A DNA stretch of 64,000 nucleotides from Prorocentrum cordatum (GCA_963575745.1 CAUYUJ010018040.1:56001-120000); one strand, 5' to 3'. Shown: positions 31,080 through 42,455, counted from the stretch's first letter. Program-made: numbers and translations. Notes: generated by a model not told the origin, from the sequence alone.

Positions 31080-33340
31080 CATCTGGACGTGGTCGGCGCT
31101 GCCTCACTGGACCTCCCCTAAACCACTCTCGCACGAATCCTCAGCCAAGTCATCAAGACGAAGCTCAAACCAGCCATACAAGAACAGCCAGGCGAGATGC
31201 AAACAACTGCAAGGACAAGTAATTAGCGATGAAATAATTGCAATGAACATAAACTGTGCTTCGGTGGTCGTCGTGGTTGGCGTTGCCCCCATGGAGCAGC
31301 CAGATCAGATGCAACAACAAATGCATTGCAAACAAACTGCACCGCAAAAACAACGGCACTGCAAACAGATTGTGTGTTCGGGGTTAGTCGTTGCTGGCGT
31401 TGCCCCCCCTGGAGCTCCCCTAAATCACTTGCTCGAATCCTAAGCTACAGCTTCAACACTAGGTTCCAACCAGACCAGCCAGACCAGATGCAACAATCTG
31501 CAATGCAACCAAACAACGACATGCAAGAACAACTGCAATGCAAAAACAACTGCAATCCCTGTACCTCCCCTAAACGTTCCTAGCCCGAATCCAACCAGAC
31601 TAACCAGACCAGCCAAGCAGGATGCAAACAACACTGCAATGAAAACGACGGGAATGCAACAACTGCAGTCCCTGGACCTCCCCTAAACCACTCTCGCTCG
31701 ACTCCGACGCTAAAGTTTCAGGACAGGGCCCAAACAGATTAACCAGACCAGCCTGACCAGATGCAAACAACTGCAGCACAAACAAATGCAATGCAACACA
31801 CATACAAGGCAAACCAAACGGTTGTTTGGTGGTATTGGTTGGCGTTGCCTCCTTGCACCTCCCCTAAACCACTCTCGCCCGAATCCTAAGCTAGCGGTTC
31901 AGCCCTAGGCCGCAAACGGACCAACCAGACCAGCCAGACCATATACAAACACATTGCAAGTCAACCAAACATTGCAATGCAAACAACAGTACAATCTCTG
32001 GACCTCCCCTAAACCACTCTCGCCCGAATCTTCAGCCAAAGTTCAGCATTAGATTCCAACCAGACCAACCAGACCAGCCAGACCAGATGCAACACAATTG
32101 AAATGCAACCACACTGCAGTGCAAGAACAACTGAAACCTCTGAACCTCCCCTAAACCACTCGCCCGAATCCCAAGCTAAAGCTGCAGTGCTAGGCCCCAG
32201 CCAGACTGGAACGATACAATGCAACGCACACAAAATTGCAATGCACAGAAAACTGCAGTGCAACAAATCACGGTTGCTCGGTCGTAATGGTTGGCGTTGC
32301 TTCTTTGGACCTCACCTAACCCATTCGCCCGAATCTTACGCTAAAGGAGGTGCAGTGCTAGGCTCAAGCCAGACTGTAGACAAACATGTTGCAAATCCAA
32401 CACGGCAATGCACAACAAACGGCCATGCCAAACAATAAGCAAAGCAAGAACTATTGTTGTTCGGTCGTAGTGATTGGCGTTGACTCCGTGGATCTCCCCT
32501 AAACCGCTCTCGCCCGAATCCTAAGTTACAGTGTTGGGGTTTCAATCAGACTGCAAACAAAATGCAATGCAACAAAACAATATTTTTTGGTCGTAGCGGT
32601 TGGCGCTACCTCCCTGGACCTCCCTTAAACCGTTGTCGCTCGACTTCAAGCTAGAGCTTCAGCACTAGGCCCCAATCAGACAAACCAGACCAGCCAGACC
32701 CGATGCAAGCAAAAATTGCAATGCAAAACCGAACTGCAACGCCATACACTGCAATGCCAAACCATGATTTTCGGTCGTAGTGGTTGGCGCTGTCTCCCTG
32801 GATCTCCCCTACACCATTCTCGGCCGAATTTTAACCTAAGCTACAGTGCTGGGGTTCCAATCAGACTGCAAAACAATTGTAATGCAAAACAAATATGTTT
32901 CGGTCGTAGTGGTTGGCGCTACCTCCCTGGACCTCCCCTAAACCACTGTCGCTCGAATTCAAGCTAGAGCTTCAGCACTAGGCCCCAAACTGACCAACCA
33001 GACCAGCCAGACCAGATGCCCCCCCCAAACATGTAATGCACAACAAATATGAATTGCAAAACAAGAACAGTTGTTCGGTCGTAGTGGTTGGCGCTGCCTC
33101 CCTGGACCTCCCCTAAACCACTCTCGCCCGAATCCCAAGCTAAAGCTTCAACATTAGGCCCCAAACAGACCAACCATATGACCCAAACCAGATGCAAAAA
33201 AAATCTGCAACGGACAAAACAAATGGATTGCAAAACACAAGTGTTTTTCGGTCGTAGTGGTTGGCGCTGCTTGCCTGGACCGCCCCTAAACCACTCTCCC
33301 GAATCCTAAGCTGAAGCTTCAGCACTGAGCTCGACCAGAC
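31080..33340 (+). repeat. degenerate ~165-bp tandem array (~14 copies)
   Basis: GGACCTCCCCTAAACCACT recurs at about 31110, 31410, 31560, 31674, 31855, 32000, 32141, 32310, 32493, 32620, 32806, 32932, 33105 and 33284. Typical units also contain CGAATCCTAAGCTAAAGC, ACCAGACCAGCCAGACC, a CAATGCAAAACAA stretch and GGTCGTAGTGGTTGGCG. Unit length varies from ~115 to 300 because the CAA-rich part expands and contracts. Confidence 0.85.
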
Positions 33341-33420
33341 CAGGCTGACCAGCCAGACCAGATCTGAAGCTTTAAGCCCAAGCTTGAGGCTGAAGCTTAA
33401 AGTTTGCTCAGTTTGCTCTT

Positions 33421-34209
33421 TTGAAGCTTGGCGTCCCGCCGCGCGCTACAACGGCTAAGTCGGAAACTGGAACATGTACATTACCAGTGGCGGGCTGTTT
33501 TTCAATCCCAGAACTTTTTGCGGGTCGGGGACGACGTCGGAGTGGTGTGGTGTATATTATTTTCCCCGTTTCCCCGGGGAGACGACGGCAAATGTATGCA
33601 CCAGGATCCCGTACATCAGGATACGCTTTCCAGCGCGAGTTTCAGTGCGTGGCGGGAAAAAGCGCCGGTGCATAGAGCTCGGCTCCTCACTTTTGAAGCT
33701 TGGCGTCCCGCCGCGCGCTGCAGCGGCCAAGAGCTTTCTCGGCGAAGGCGGCGACGGCACGCCCCAGGCCGCCTCGGGCGGCAGCCGGCTCCCTGGGCAC
33801 TCGCCCCTCGGCGCCCGCCGCAGCGAGGCCGAGGGCAGGTTGCAACGCCCTGCAGCTGCGAAATCGTCCCCCCCCCAAATTGGAACATAAATACATTACC
33901 AGTGGCGGGTTGTGTTCGTCAGTCCCACGACTTTTTGGGGGTCGGGACGACGTCGGGGTGGTGCGGTGTATACTTGTCCCCCGTTTTCCCGGGGAAACAA
34001 GGAAACATGTGCACACCAGGATCCCGTATACACCAGGATCCGCTCTCCTGTGCGAGTTTCAGTGCGGGGCGAGAAAAAGCGTCGGTGTATAGAGTTCGGT
34101 TCCTTATCCTTGTCGCCCGCGGCAGCGAGGCCGAGAGTTGGCTGCAACGCCCTGCAGCTGTGAAATCGCTCCCCCCTGACATCCTCGCGTCGCTCGAAAA
34201 TCTCAGTCA
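33421..34209 (+). repeat. ~413-bp direct duplication
   Basis: TTACCAGTGGCGGG, then GACGACGTCGG, CCAGGATCCCGTA and GCGAGTTTCAGTGCG occur in order at 33467-33690 and 33880-34112 (offset 413). GAAGCTTGGCGTCCCGCC occurs at 33423 and 33695. No gene; the 383-codon frame over this area crosses the repeats and is not credible. Confidence 0.75.
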
Positions 34210-34435
34210 AGCAGTGGCGAAGCGTCCTGGGGTGCCTATAGGCCTACCAAACAATGTTCGAAAAACCTTTTGTGGTTCCCACGAAATGTTCTTAGAACAT
34301 TTCTGGCGGACTCTGTTTTGTTTTATCGCATCGGGTTTATGCTCTACCAACATGGTTCTTGTTATTCGAACATGTTTGGGTTTGCGAACATTTCATGGTA
34401 GGACTATAGGAATGCCGGGACGGTCGGTCCCTGCT
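34210..34435 (+). mobile_element. MITE family M7, copy 1 (~48-bp TIRs)
   Basis: AGCAGTGGCGAAGCGTCC through CTATAGGCCTACCA and ATGTTC, mirrored at the right by GAACAT, TGGTAGGACTATAGG and GGGACGG, CCTGCT. The TIRs are about 48 bases at roughly three-quarters identity. The flanks are ~57-base direct repeats (CCCTGCAG through the AATCTCA block). The second copy is at 39678-39911. Confidence 0.7.
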
Positions 34436-34851
34436 CGAAACACCCTGCAGTTGCGAAATCGTCCCCCCCTCCTGACATCCTCGCGTCGCTCACAAATCTC
34501 ACCGCGAGGATGGCAGCCATGTCGAGCCTGCGGGGGCCCTCGCCCCGCCCGGGGGCCGCCACCAGATAACCCCGGATGAAAAGCTGGCCTCCAGAAGTGG
34601 CCCCAGACCTCAGGAGAGCCACGTCCTCTGTCTGGAGCACGCCGTTGGATGTTTTGGGCCCCCCACCCCCTCGACGCCATCCAACTCCGACGCCCTCCGG
34701 CTCCCACTTCCGAACGTCTGCGGAGGAGCGGATGGCGGGCCTCCGTTGTATAACTCTCTCTCTCTCTCCCTCTCTTTTTCTCGGCGCTCTGGCGCCACCG
34801 CCAGGCTCCCGTAGGACCGCCCGATCTTTGGTGACAGACTGGTGCCTTGCC

Positions 34852-35008
34852 TTAAGTCGGGCATGTCTTCCTACAGGGGGATTTCGGGCGACAAATAATA
34901 AATCAAACACATATTCTGAAGATACTCAAATGTAGTCGAAGAGTCGTCCACATACTATTTTGTATTGTTTTTGAATATTCCTCCTGTAGAGGGACAGGCC
35001 CGACTTAA
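34852..35008 (+). mobile_element. hAT-like MITE family M1, copy 2 (8-bp TSD GCCTTGCC)
   Basis: TTAAGTCGGGCATGTC and the inverse of GACAGGCCCGACTTAA bound 157 bases. A perfect 8-base direct repeat GCCTTGCC flanks it (34844-34851 and 35009-35016). Confidence 0.8.
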
Positions 35009-35238
35009 GCCTTGCCTCGCCTCGCCTCGCCCTCGAGACGGTGGCAGGCGAGGGGCGGAGGGAGGGCCTTCCCCTCGCTGCCCCTGTCGCCCGGCGACGC
35101 CCAACGCTCGGCCAGTTGGCAGCGACGCGCGCCTTGCGCAGTGCCGGCGGCGGGCGCCTGCCCCGCGGCGGGTGGTCAGCGAGGGCTCGCGGCCGGCGGC
35201 CTCGCCTTTTCCGTCTTCTTCGTTGTCTTCTTTTTATT

Positions 35239-35423
35239 GTACTCCAGATTTCGTTATAAAAGGGAGGGGGTCTGGACCCTCCAAGACAAGCCATTTCAGA
35301 CCTCCCCCGTGGGAGAACCCTCCAACACATCGTCCCCAGACCCCCCAGGCCCTCCAAGATAGCCTGGAAGGGACCCCCCCTCGAAATGAGACCCCCCTCC
35401 CTTTATTACGAAATCTGGAGTAC
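35239..35423 (+). mobile_element. MITE-like element M8 (~35-bp TIRs)
   Basis: GTACTCCAGATTTCGTTATA, then AAAGGGAGGGGGTCT, pairs with AGACCCCCCTCCCTTTA, then TTACGAAATCTGGAGTAC. The interior is C-rich. No clear target duplication; only one copy in the window. Confidence 0.7.
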
Positions 35424-35624
35424 CTTTTTGTCTAGTTCCTCTTCGTTTTCTTCTTCGGGGAAGGAGGCTCCAGGAACGGCCTCGCTGACAGGAGGGACAC
35501 CTCGTGCGGGAGACTGCGGGGCCCCCCGTGGCCAAGGCAGTTTCAGAGAGGGACGCGCCAGCACGTGCCAGCTGCCATGGCACGCGAGGGCACGCGGCTG
35601 CGGCCGCGGGCACGTGCTGGTGCG

Positions 35625-35732
35625 CGGAGGAGGAGGAGGAGGAGGAGGAGGAGGAGGAGGGGGAGGAGGAGGAGGAGGAGGAGGAGGAGGAGGAGGAGGA
35701 GGAGGAGGAGGAGGGGGAGGGGGAGAGATTTA
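35625..35732 (+). repeat. GAG microsatellite
   Basis: About 105 bases of GGAGGA with a few GGGGGA interruptions. Similar purine tracts lie at 37510-37586, 44090-44127 and 62325-62430. Complementary CTC tracts lie at 18790-18880, 20015-20100, 22137-22175, 23900-24010 and 61308-61375. Confidence 0.95.
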
Positions 35733-35904
35733 GTTGCCCCCCCCCTCGCTCCGCGCGGAGCCCTCCTGCGGCTCGGGCGCCTGCGCGGCCAACCCTCTCT
35801 CGGCCAGCCCGCCCACCTTGAAGAGGGGGGAGGGAGCGGAGCGAGACGGTGGCTCCACCCTTCCAGAGGACGAGGAGGAGGAGTTCTGCTCTGTTTCCTG
35901 CACC

Positions 35905-36040
35905 TCCAAGTTCTCGGCGGCGCGCCGACGGTGGAGGTGAGAGGGGCAAGCCTTCTCAGAAGTCAGCGGGGTTTCGGAGCAGGCCTTGGAGGGCTTCCCA
36001 GAAGGCCGGACGCCTTCCGATCCTTCCGAGCTGGGCGTCG
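35905..36040 (+). repeat. dispersed ~130-bp repeat, copy 1 (pair with 37598-37735)
   Basis: CCTGCACCTCCAAG, CTCGGCGGCGCGCCGACG, CAAGCCTTCTCAGAAGTCAG, TTGGAGGGCTTCCCAGAA and GCTGGGCGTCGCGTAAT occur in the same order in 37598-37735. Both copies follow a GAGGAGG tract, so the tract is probably part of the unit. A related AGAAGGC block is at 43070-43215. Confidence 0.75.
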
Positions 36041-36052
36041 CGTAATTGGGGG

Positions 36053-36223
36053 TCGGAGGTGGATAGACCTCCTACCCTGACACGCCGATTAGCGAATTGG
36101 CCGTTTTCGGTTCGCGAGGGGGCGTCGCGGCCGTTATTTTTGCAGGTCCAGGTCCGTCAGTTTCGGTCCCAGGCCGTTTTCACTAAGGGGAGGTTTACTA
36201 CAGGGAGGTTTGTCCACCGCCGA
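36053..36223 (+). mobile_element. MITE-like family M13, copy 1
   Basis: TCGGAGGTGGATAGACCTCC and the inverse of GGAGGTTTGTCCACCGCCGA are imperfect TIRs. 39051-39224 is a second copy (GATTAGCGAATTGG, GTTCGCGAG, GCGTCGCGGCCGT, GGTCCCAGGCCGT shared). Confidence 0.6.
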
Positions 36224-36284
36224 AAATTGCCGCGTGTGCGGTGGCAAACGACGGGAGCCTGGCATACCCTTGTAGAACCGTCTC

Positions 36285-36415
36285 TATCGTCGACGAGCGT
36301 CGATTGGCGTCCGGAGTCGATGAGGTAGCGCCGGCTCAGCGTCGGCTTAGCGTTGATTGGCGTCGATTTGGTGTCGAGTAGTGTCGATGTAGCGTCGGCT
36401 GGCGTCGACTAGCAC
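36285..36415 (+). repeat. GCGTCGATTGGCGTCG short repeats
   Basis: Degenerate 10-15-base units of (A)GCGTCGxTTGGCGTC. From 36416 to 37500 I see no supported gene: unremarkable sequence, an AGGA-rich purine stretch at 36990-37220, and the GAG tract beginning at 37510. Confidence 0.55.
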
Positions 36416-37889
36416 GAGCCGACAAGATGGTATGGGAGGCTCCCATGAGTTGCCACTCGACGCGTGCAGCTGCTTTAGTTCCCGCGGCAGGGCGCTTTGC
36501 CTCGATAGATTGGCGCCTAGGGGCCGAGCAGCGCCAGGGGAATCAGCTGTCTGAGCCGATTCGCTAAACCCCCCTTAGGCTACCCCCCCTCTCGGACTGA
36601 CCCACAACTCGCGGCGTTTCGGCGAGCAGTGTGACCTCCTCCACCAGGCACGCGCGGTTGCTTCCCGGGGGGGTTCGTTACGAACTCGTCGCAGCGTCGT
36701 GGCACGAGCTGCGCGCCACCCGCCTCGTGCGCCCGGCAAAGCCAGCGTGAAGGAACGGAAGGGCCGGCACCAAACTCAGCGCACTTTCTGGCTGCCAGCG
36801 GATGGTTTGTTGAGCGTGGCCCAGGGGCGACGTGACTCCTAGACGGCTGGCGAGTGCCACAGGACGGGGAGAGGGCATGTCGTTGGCAGGGGGCGGCCGG
36901 CTTCGACGCCCCTCTAGAGAGATCGCCAGCACGATGTGTTTCCCTAAGGAGGTCAAACCCACAGTCGGTCGGGATTTTGGTTGGGGGTGGAAGACACCAG
37001 AAAGAAGGGAACAAGACGGGGGGGGGTAGTTTGAGGAGAGCAGGGGAGAGGATCAAGGAGGTTTGAGAAGGGATGACGAAGAGAGTGGGATAGGAAGAAG
37101 TGGACAACATGGGGAGTAGTATCAGGAGAGCAGCAAGGATGTAGGAGCCTTGCGAGAGAATGACGAAGAGAGGGGAATGGACGAGGAGGAGGACAAGGAG
37201 GAGGAGGGAGAGGAGGAGGGGGTGATGTGTCCAGGAGCAGGCGCATTTGCCCAGGTTCGCGCTGCAATGACGCGCCGCCCACGCCACTGGCCCATAATTG
37301 ACCGATATGAGCGATCGGCGGATAAGACATCCGTGACAGTTCGAGATTGAATTGTTCTCGCGGTGCCGGGGATCCTGTGCCAGAGTCATCGCGACGTAAT
37401 ACCGCCGCATGCATGTCGAACATGCAGAAGAAATTGCGTCACAGTGGACTTCCGAAGGCCCGCGCGGATGTCCTGCAGATCCGAGAAATCCGCGCGGACC
37501 TCAGAACATTTCTGTGTAGAGGGGGAGGGGGGGGGGGAGGGGGAGGGGGAGGAGGAGGAGGAGGAGGAGGAGGAGGAGGAGGAGGTGTTATGCTCCGTTC
37601 CTGCACCTCCAAGGTCTCGGCGGCGCGCCGACGGGGGAGGTGAAAGGGGGCAAGCCTTCTCAGAAGTCAGCGGAGCTTCGGAGAAGGCCTTGGAGGGCTT
37701 CCCAGAAAGCCGGGTGCAGCTGGGCGTCGCGTAATGTCCAAAACCGGTGCAAAAATGATGACCCCCCCCCCTCCCCCCCCCGGGATCCCGACTGCCATTA
37801 ATTCGCATCCGAATCACTTTTGTTTTATTTGTCCCCCTGGAACAAATTCCATGGATGCCGATCGATGCCACTTGTATATACCCCGGTAC

Positions 37890-38760
37890 CAGAGAGAATG
37901 CCGATGGGGATGTACCCGTCTTCCGATCAGAGAATGAAAGTTTTAATGGGGTTTTCGCCATTGGGTTTTGGAATTCAACATCGCTCCCGTGGTATAACAT
38001 CTATCAGCGGTCTGCCGCCGCCGCGCGCGCGCGCTGGCGATTGGCATTTGTGCATTCAGTGTCGTATACCCACATGGAGATGTTCCCGTCTTCCGATCAG
38101 AGAATGAATGTTGACATTGGGATTTCGCCATTGGATTTTGGACTTCAACCTCGCTCCCGTTGCATGAAAACTATCGGCGGCATGCCGCCGCCGCGCGCGC
38201 GCGCTGGCGATTGGCATTTGTGCATTCAGTGTCGCATATCCACATGAGGATGTTCCCGTCTTCCGATCAGAGAATGATTTTTTACATTGGGTTTTCGCCA
38301 TGGGGTTTTGGAGTTCAACATGGCTCCCGTTGTATCAAGTATATCAGTGGCATGCCGCCGCCGCGCGCGCGCTCGCTCGCGATCGGCATTTTTGCATTCA
38401 GTGTCATCTATCCACATGGGGATGTTCCCGTCTTCCGATCAGAGAATGAATGCTTTGATGGGGTTTTCGCCATTGGGTTTGGGAGATCTAATTTCGATCC
38501 GGTGTATAAAATCTATCAGCGGCATGCCGCCGCCGCGCGCACGCGGAATTTCGCCTCGTTCAATAAAATCGATCAGCGGCATGCCGCCGCCGCGCGCGCA
38601 TTATTGCATTCAGTGTCGTATGTCCACATTGGGATGTTCCCGTCTTCCGATCAGGGAATCAGTTTTTACATGGGGTTTTCGCCATTGGGTTCTGGAGTTA
38701 AACGTCGCCCCCGTTGTATAACATCTACCAGCGGCGTGCCGCAGTTGCGTGTTCAGTGCC
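37890..38760 (+). repeat. ~170-bp satellite, five copies
   Basis: CCCGTCTTCCGATCAGAGAA recurs at 37915, 38085, 38255, 38427 and 38639. Units also hold GGGTTTTCGCCATTGGG, GCTCCCGT and a GCCGCCGCCGCGCGCGCG alternating stretch. The unit before 38639 carries an internal ~43-base duplication. No gene. Confidence 0.9.
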
Positions 38761-39050
38761 GCTTCGCAACCCAGACAGGGTGCGTGGTGCGCAGGGAGTG
38801 GTCCCTGAGCGCAGTCTCTATCCACGTTGGGGTCGCAGGGCGTGGCTGGCGTGGCCTGGCGCCAAGAGGGGGTGCGCAGGAATCTGCCCCCGCACGCAGG
38901 GCGCCAGGGCGGTCGCGGGGACGCCTCCAGCGATCCAGTTTGCCCCGCCTCCAGTTTTCTTTCTATAGGCGCACCACAGCGCCGGGGAACACATGTTTTA
39001 ACTGTCTCCCCAAACTATGTTTTAAAACAGTTTAGACTTTAGACTTGGGG
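38761..39050. other. no supported gene
   Basis: GC-rich sequence with short frames only, ending in a TTTAAAACAGTTTAGACTTTAG stretch next to the M13 copy. Confidence 0.4.
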
Positions 39051-39224
39051 TCGGAGGTTGATAGACCTCCTACCCTGACGCGTCGATTAGCGAATTGGTC
39101 GTTTTCCGTTCGCGAGAGGGCGTCGCGGCCGTCAGTTTTTGTTCGGGCCCAGGTCCGTCGGTATCGGTCCCAGGCCGTCATCATTAGAGAGCTGTTTACT
39201 AAATGGTGGTTTGTCCACCGCCGA
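39051..39224 (+). mobile_element. MITE-like family M13, copy 2
   Basis: Same ends and interior landmarks as 36053-36223, with about 15% differences by eye. Confidence 0.6.
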
Positions 39225-39366
39225 TGGAGGGCGACCAATGGGGGGGGTGTGCAGCGAGGGCTGCAGAAAAAGAGACAGTGTAGGGCCCTTGCAAGGAGGA
39301 CTACTGGGGGTTCCAAAAGGGGGGCCCTTCGTACCCGAAGCCGGCACCTGTCTCTCCCCCCCAGGT

Positions 39367-39503
39367 TTAACTCGGGCCTGTCCCTCTACAGGGGGAATAT
39401 TCAAACATAGTTTTAAAACTAGTTTGTGGTGTGTGTGTGTGTGTTGTTTATCTTCTTTACATGTCGCCCACAATCCCCATGTAGGGGGACACGCCCGACT
39501 TTT
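39367..39503 (+). mobile_element. hAT-like MITE family M1, copy 3
   Basis: TTAACTCGGGCCTGTCCCTC and the inverse of GGGGACACGCCCGACTTTT. The flanks CCCCAGGT (39359-39366) and TCCCAGGT (39504-39511) match in 7 of 8 positions. The interior contains a TG microsatellite. Confidence 0.65.
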
Positions 39504-39677
39504 TCCCAGGTTTCGCCCCCTCCACGGAGCGACGCCCAGCTGAGAGTGCCCGCTCCCGCCCAGGAGGCGTCGTGATCTCTTGCGGGGAGGCGCCGCGTCT
39601 TGGCCACCGAGCGCCGCGGGGCTTGTTGGGCGGGCCGCCGGCAGCCCGCAGCATCGAGCGGCGATCCTCGGATCGCA

Positions 39678-39911
39678 AGCAGTGGCAAAGCGTCCTGGCG
39701 CGCCGATAGCCCTACCAAACAATGTTCTAAGAACCGGTTTGTGGTTGCCACGAAATGTTATTAGAACATGTTTGGCTGAGACCGTGTTTTTATACAAAAG
39801 AACACATCGGGTTTCTGTTCTAAAGACATTGTTTTGTTATTCGAGCACTTCTAGGTGTTAAGAACATTTCGTGGTAGGACGATAGGAATGGCGGGACGGT
39901 CGTTCCCTGCT
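39678..39911 (+). mobile_element. MITE family M7, copy 2
   Basis: AGCAGTGGCAAAGCGTCC, ATAGCCCTACCAAACAATG at the left; GAACATTTCGTGGTAGGACG, ATAGGAATG and GGGACGGTCG, CCTGCT at the right. Same layout as 34210-34435. Confidence 0.7.
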
Positions 39912-40136
39912 CAAGAATCGCAATCTTGGGGGAACGAAGAGATTCAGTCGGACCGAGGCATCGGATCGAGGTCGCCTCGGGGTGGGTATCCTGATGTTCT
40001 TCATGTCTCTCGTGCATCCTGGGGGAGGGCACCCTTGGATGTTCTGTGTGCTTTGGCTGGCGGAGAGCCCCGTGTTCTTGAATGATGTTCTTCTGTGCTA
40101 GGTCCGACCGTAATTAGTCAGATGGTGTCCGAGGAT

Positions 40137-40280
40137 CGTGCCGCATCGCCGATGCATCGGCGAGGCGGCTTGATATGGAGCCCGATTGTCACCACGCCGC
40201 ATCGCCGATACATCGCCTTCGTTGCGGATGCATCGCCGTTGCAACGGTGATGCGTCGGCAACGCGGCGCGATCCTCCGTC
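40137..40280. repeat. GCATCGCCGATGCATCGGCG palindromic cluster
   Basis: Several CGATGxATCG palindromes and a GGAGCCCGATTGTCACCACG block that recurs, changed, at 55590-55610. Member of the fold-back family at 24127-24292. Confidence 0.55.
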
Positions 40281-41029
40281 ACAATCTGCTCCGACCCCGT
40301 CTGGCAGGACTTTACTTTCGCACCAGCGTGATTGCCAGGTTGTCGTTGTCGTCGGCATCGTCGGCATCGAAAAGAACTCGCACGGAGGGAAAGGGGAAGG
40401 GTACCCCTCCCCGAAAGGAAATATGGTTTGGCACGAGGACAGAGAGACATCGTTAGACCACCATCGCCCAGAGGGCTCGTGGGCCACGGGATCCCACTTC
40501 ACCCACGCATCTAGAGATGGTGTAAGACCGTTCGGGCCCCTCACTCCGATATGTGGGACGAGGGCCTCCCGCCGGCGTCCGAGAGCGGCGATCATATGGA
40601 GATCGTTCATGGCCGATGCCAGCACACGGGAGGCCATGACAACTCCAACGCCCAGCGTCTGTACGGCCTCGTGTGGTTTCCTCTGCGGGCGCTGGGCCCA
40701 GCCCCGTGTAGCCTCTCCCCGGCGGCGCTCGTCGGGAAAGCTCATGTGGGATGTGCAACACCAGTTATTGTTGTCAGCTGGATGTTCTCTCGTGCTCTAT
40801 GTAAGCGGAGCAGGCGCTCGAGCGGGGGGGGGCTCGAGGGGGGAGCAGGCGCTCGAAATGCTCTTCGGCACCCCAGGGCTGAGAGATCCCTGGGGCCAGT
40901 CAGCGTGATGAGCCTCGACTGACTGGGCCAGTATCACAATTCCGGGAGAGGCCATCTCAGAGAAATTGGAAATCAGACACGACAACCACATATTATAAAT
41001 TGTACGATGATTTGGGAGGAGTTCGTATA
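40281..41029. other. no supported gene
   Basis: Short frames only. Contains a duplicated GAGCAGGCGCTCGA at 40806 and 40844. Confidence 0.4.
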
Positions 41030-41186
41030 CAGTCAACCAGCATAGTAAGGATGAGCGACTCTCCAAGGTCGCCCATGCATATTTCCCCTTCGGCCCATCC
41101 TTGGCCGCTTTCGCTTTCCGCCCCCGCTCGCAAAGTGCCGACATGGCTGTTCCAAGGCCCTGGCATCCTCATCGTGGGTTCGAGTC
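41030..41186 (+). mobile_element. Tc1/mariner-like MITE family M2, copy 2
   Basis: Left end TA then CAGTCAACCAGCATAGTAAG. The right end is diverged (GCATCCTCATCGTGGGTTCG). Shares CCAAGGCCCTGGCATCC and the interior with 42281-42455. The GGGTTCGAGTCC string at its right end is part of the element and is not a tRNA. Confidence 0.5.
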
Positions 41187-42028
41187 CTTCTTGTACTGTT
41201 GACTGTCTGACGACTCAGGTTTGGGAAGTTGCTGGCGGTGGGTCGCAGCCTTCTTTTGAGGTCGATGATTATTCCCGATCCTTCCCCTTTTGGTCGTTTG
41301 ATTTGCGCACTGCGCAACTGGAGCGGTTGGGGGCGCGTTCGACAGATCAGGTTTCAGCAGATACTCTATGACCAGGCAGGGACTACCTTGCCGATCCCGA
41401 CGCTCGTCTCTCGTTCTCGCTTTTGTTGAGCCTCCTGGGGGGCACTCGTTGTCGCGGCTAGATTCACGTCGGAATCACGGACTGAACGCGCCCCAGGCCT
41501 TTCGTTCTCATGTTTTTCAGGCGGGCACCACCCGTCACGACGCCCCACGTTCCAAGATGCGCTTGGGTCTCGGTCAAAATGCGTGATGGTGTCTCGGTGT
41601 CGCAATTTCGCAATTCTCGAGCCCTGGCTTGCCATGATCGCAGCGTCTGGGCATTCGGCGCCAACGAGGGCCGGAGTGTGTCAGCATGTGTTTTCAGGAC
41701 GGACAAGTTGTGGGTTTCTCCACGGGGGGAACTCTGTGTTTTGATGGTCCGAGCCGTAGTCGCAGCCAACAGTGACAGGATGACCGATGTCTTCTTTCAA
41801 GATATCTGTCCATGGTCAGCCTTGATGCTTGGTTGCTTAATCGATGGAGCGACGACATCGGCGCAAGATTTGCACATGCTTTCTTGGCAGTTTGCACAGC
41901 CACAACCGCCAAGACATCGCTAGTCTTCGAGGGAGCGTCTCTGCGTCCCCTGAGCGCTTAGGCAGATCATTTGTCATATCATTCATCCAGTGTTTCGTGC
42001 TGCATGCGCTGGAGTTGTCTTTTTGTTT

Positions 42029-42061
<33 letters not shown>

Positions 42062-42106
42062 TATGTGTATATACATATTTATATATCTACATAGTAACAT
42101 ATGCGC

Positions 42107-42280
42107 AGGCCGTTGCGGTGGATACGGGCAGAGCTTCTCACGCAGATGTAATTCAAGGCAAGCTCTCTGAAGTGCTGCATGGCACGAGTGAAGCTTCAGT
42201 AGCTTTGGCAGATGGGGGAGGATGCAACTCCAGATGTAGCGCTTGGTTGCACCATGTTATGTGTTCGCTCCGTGAAAGAT
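42107..42280 (+). CDS. possible exon of unknown gene
   Basis: After a CATATGCGCAG acceptor, preceded by a CT/CA/TA microsatellite (42030-42095), the frame AVAVDTGRASHADVIQGKLS, then EVLHGTSEASVALADGGGC, is open and protein-like to the edge of the MITE at 42281. The donor is unclear (GTGAAA at 42272 is possible). Unassigned. Confidence 0.3.
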
Positions 42281-42455
42281 ACAGTCGACCCGCATAGTAA
42301 GGATAGGCATCCCTCCCAAGGGTATCCTTGCATCCTTGCTTCCTGGGTCCATCCTTGGACACTTTCGTTGGTCGCGCCCCGCTCGAAACGCTTCGACATG
42401 GGCATCCAAGGCCCTTTCATCCTTATCGCGCATCCTTACTAGCCGGGTTGACTGT
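42281..42455 (+). mobile_element. Tc1/mariner-like MITE family M2, copy 3
   Basis: ACAGTCGACCCGCATAGTAA at the left and the inverse of TTACTAGCCGGGTTGACTGT at the right form a ~27-base TIR. TA flanks at both sides are compatible with a TA target and CAGT ends of the Tc1/mariner superfamily. It probably lies in an intron between the exon candidates at 42107 and 42489. Confidence 0.65.

Noticed and set aside
33428-34579. 383-codon open frame
   Set aside because: It spans a ~413-bp duplication and a MITE with TIRs; openness is due to GC content.
41170-41190. tRNA T-arm (GGGTTCGAGTCC)
   Set aside because: The stem does not pair, no acceptor, D or anticodon arms surround it, and it lies in the right end of a MITE copy.
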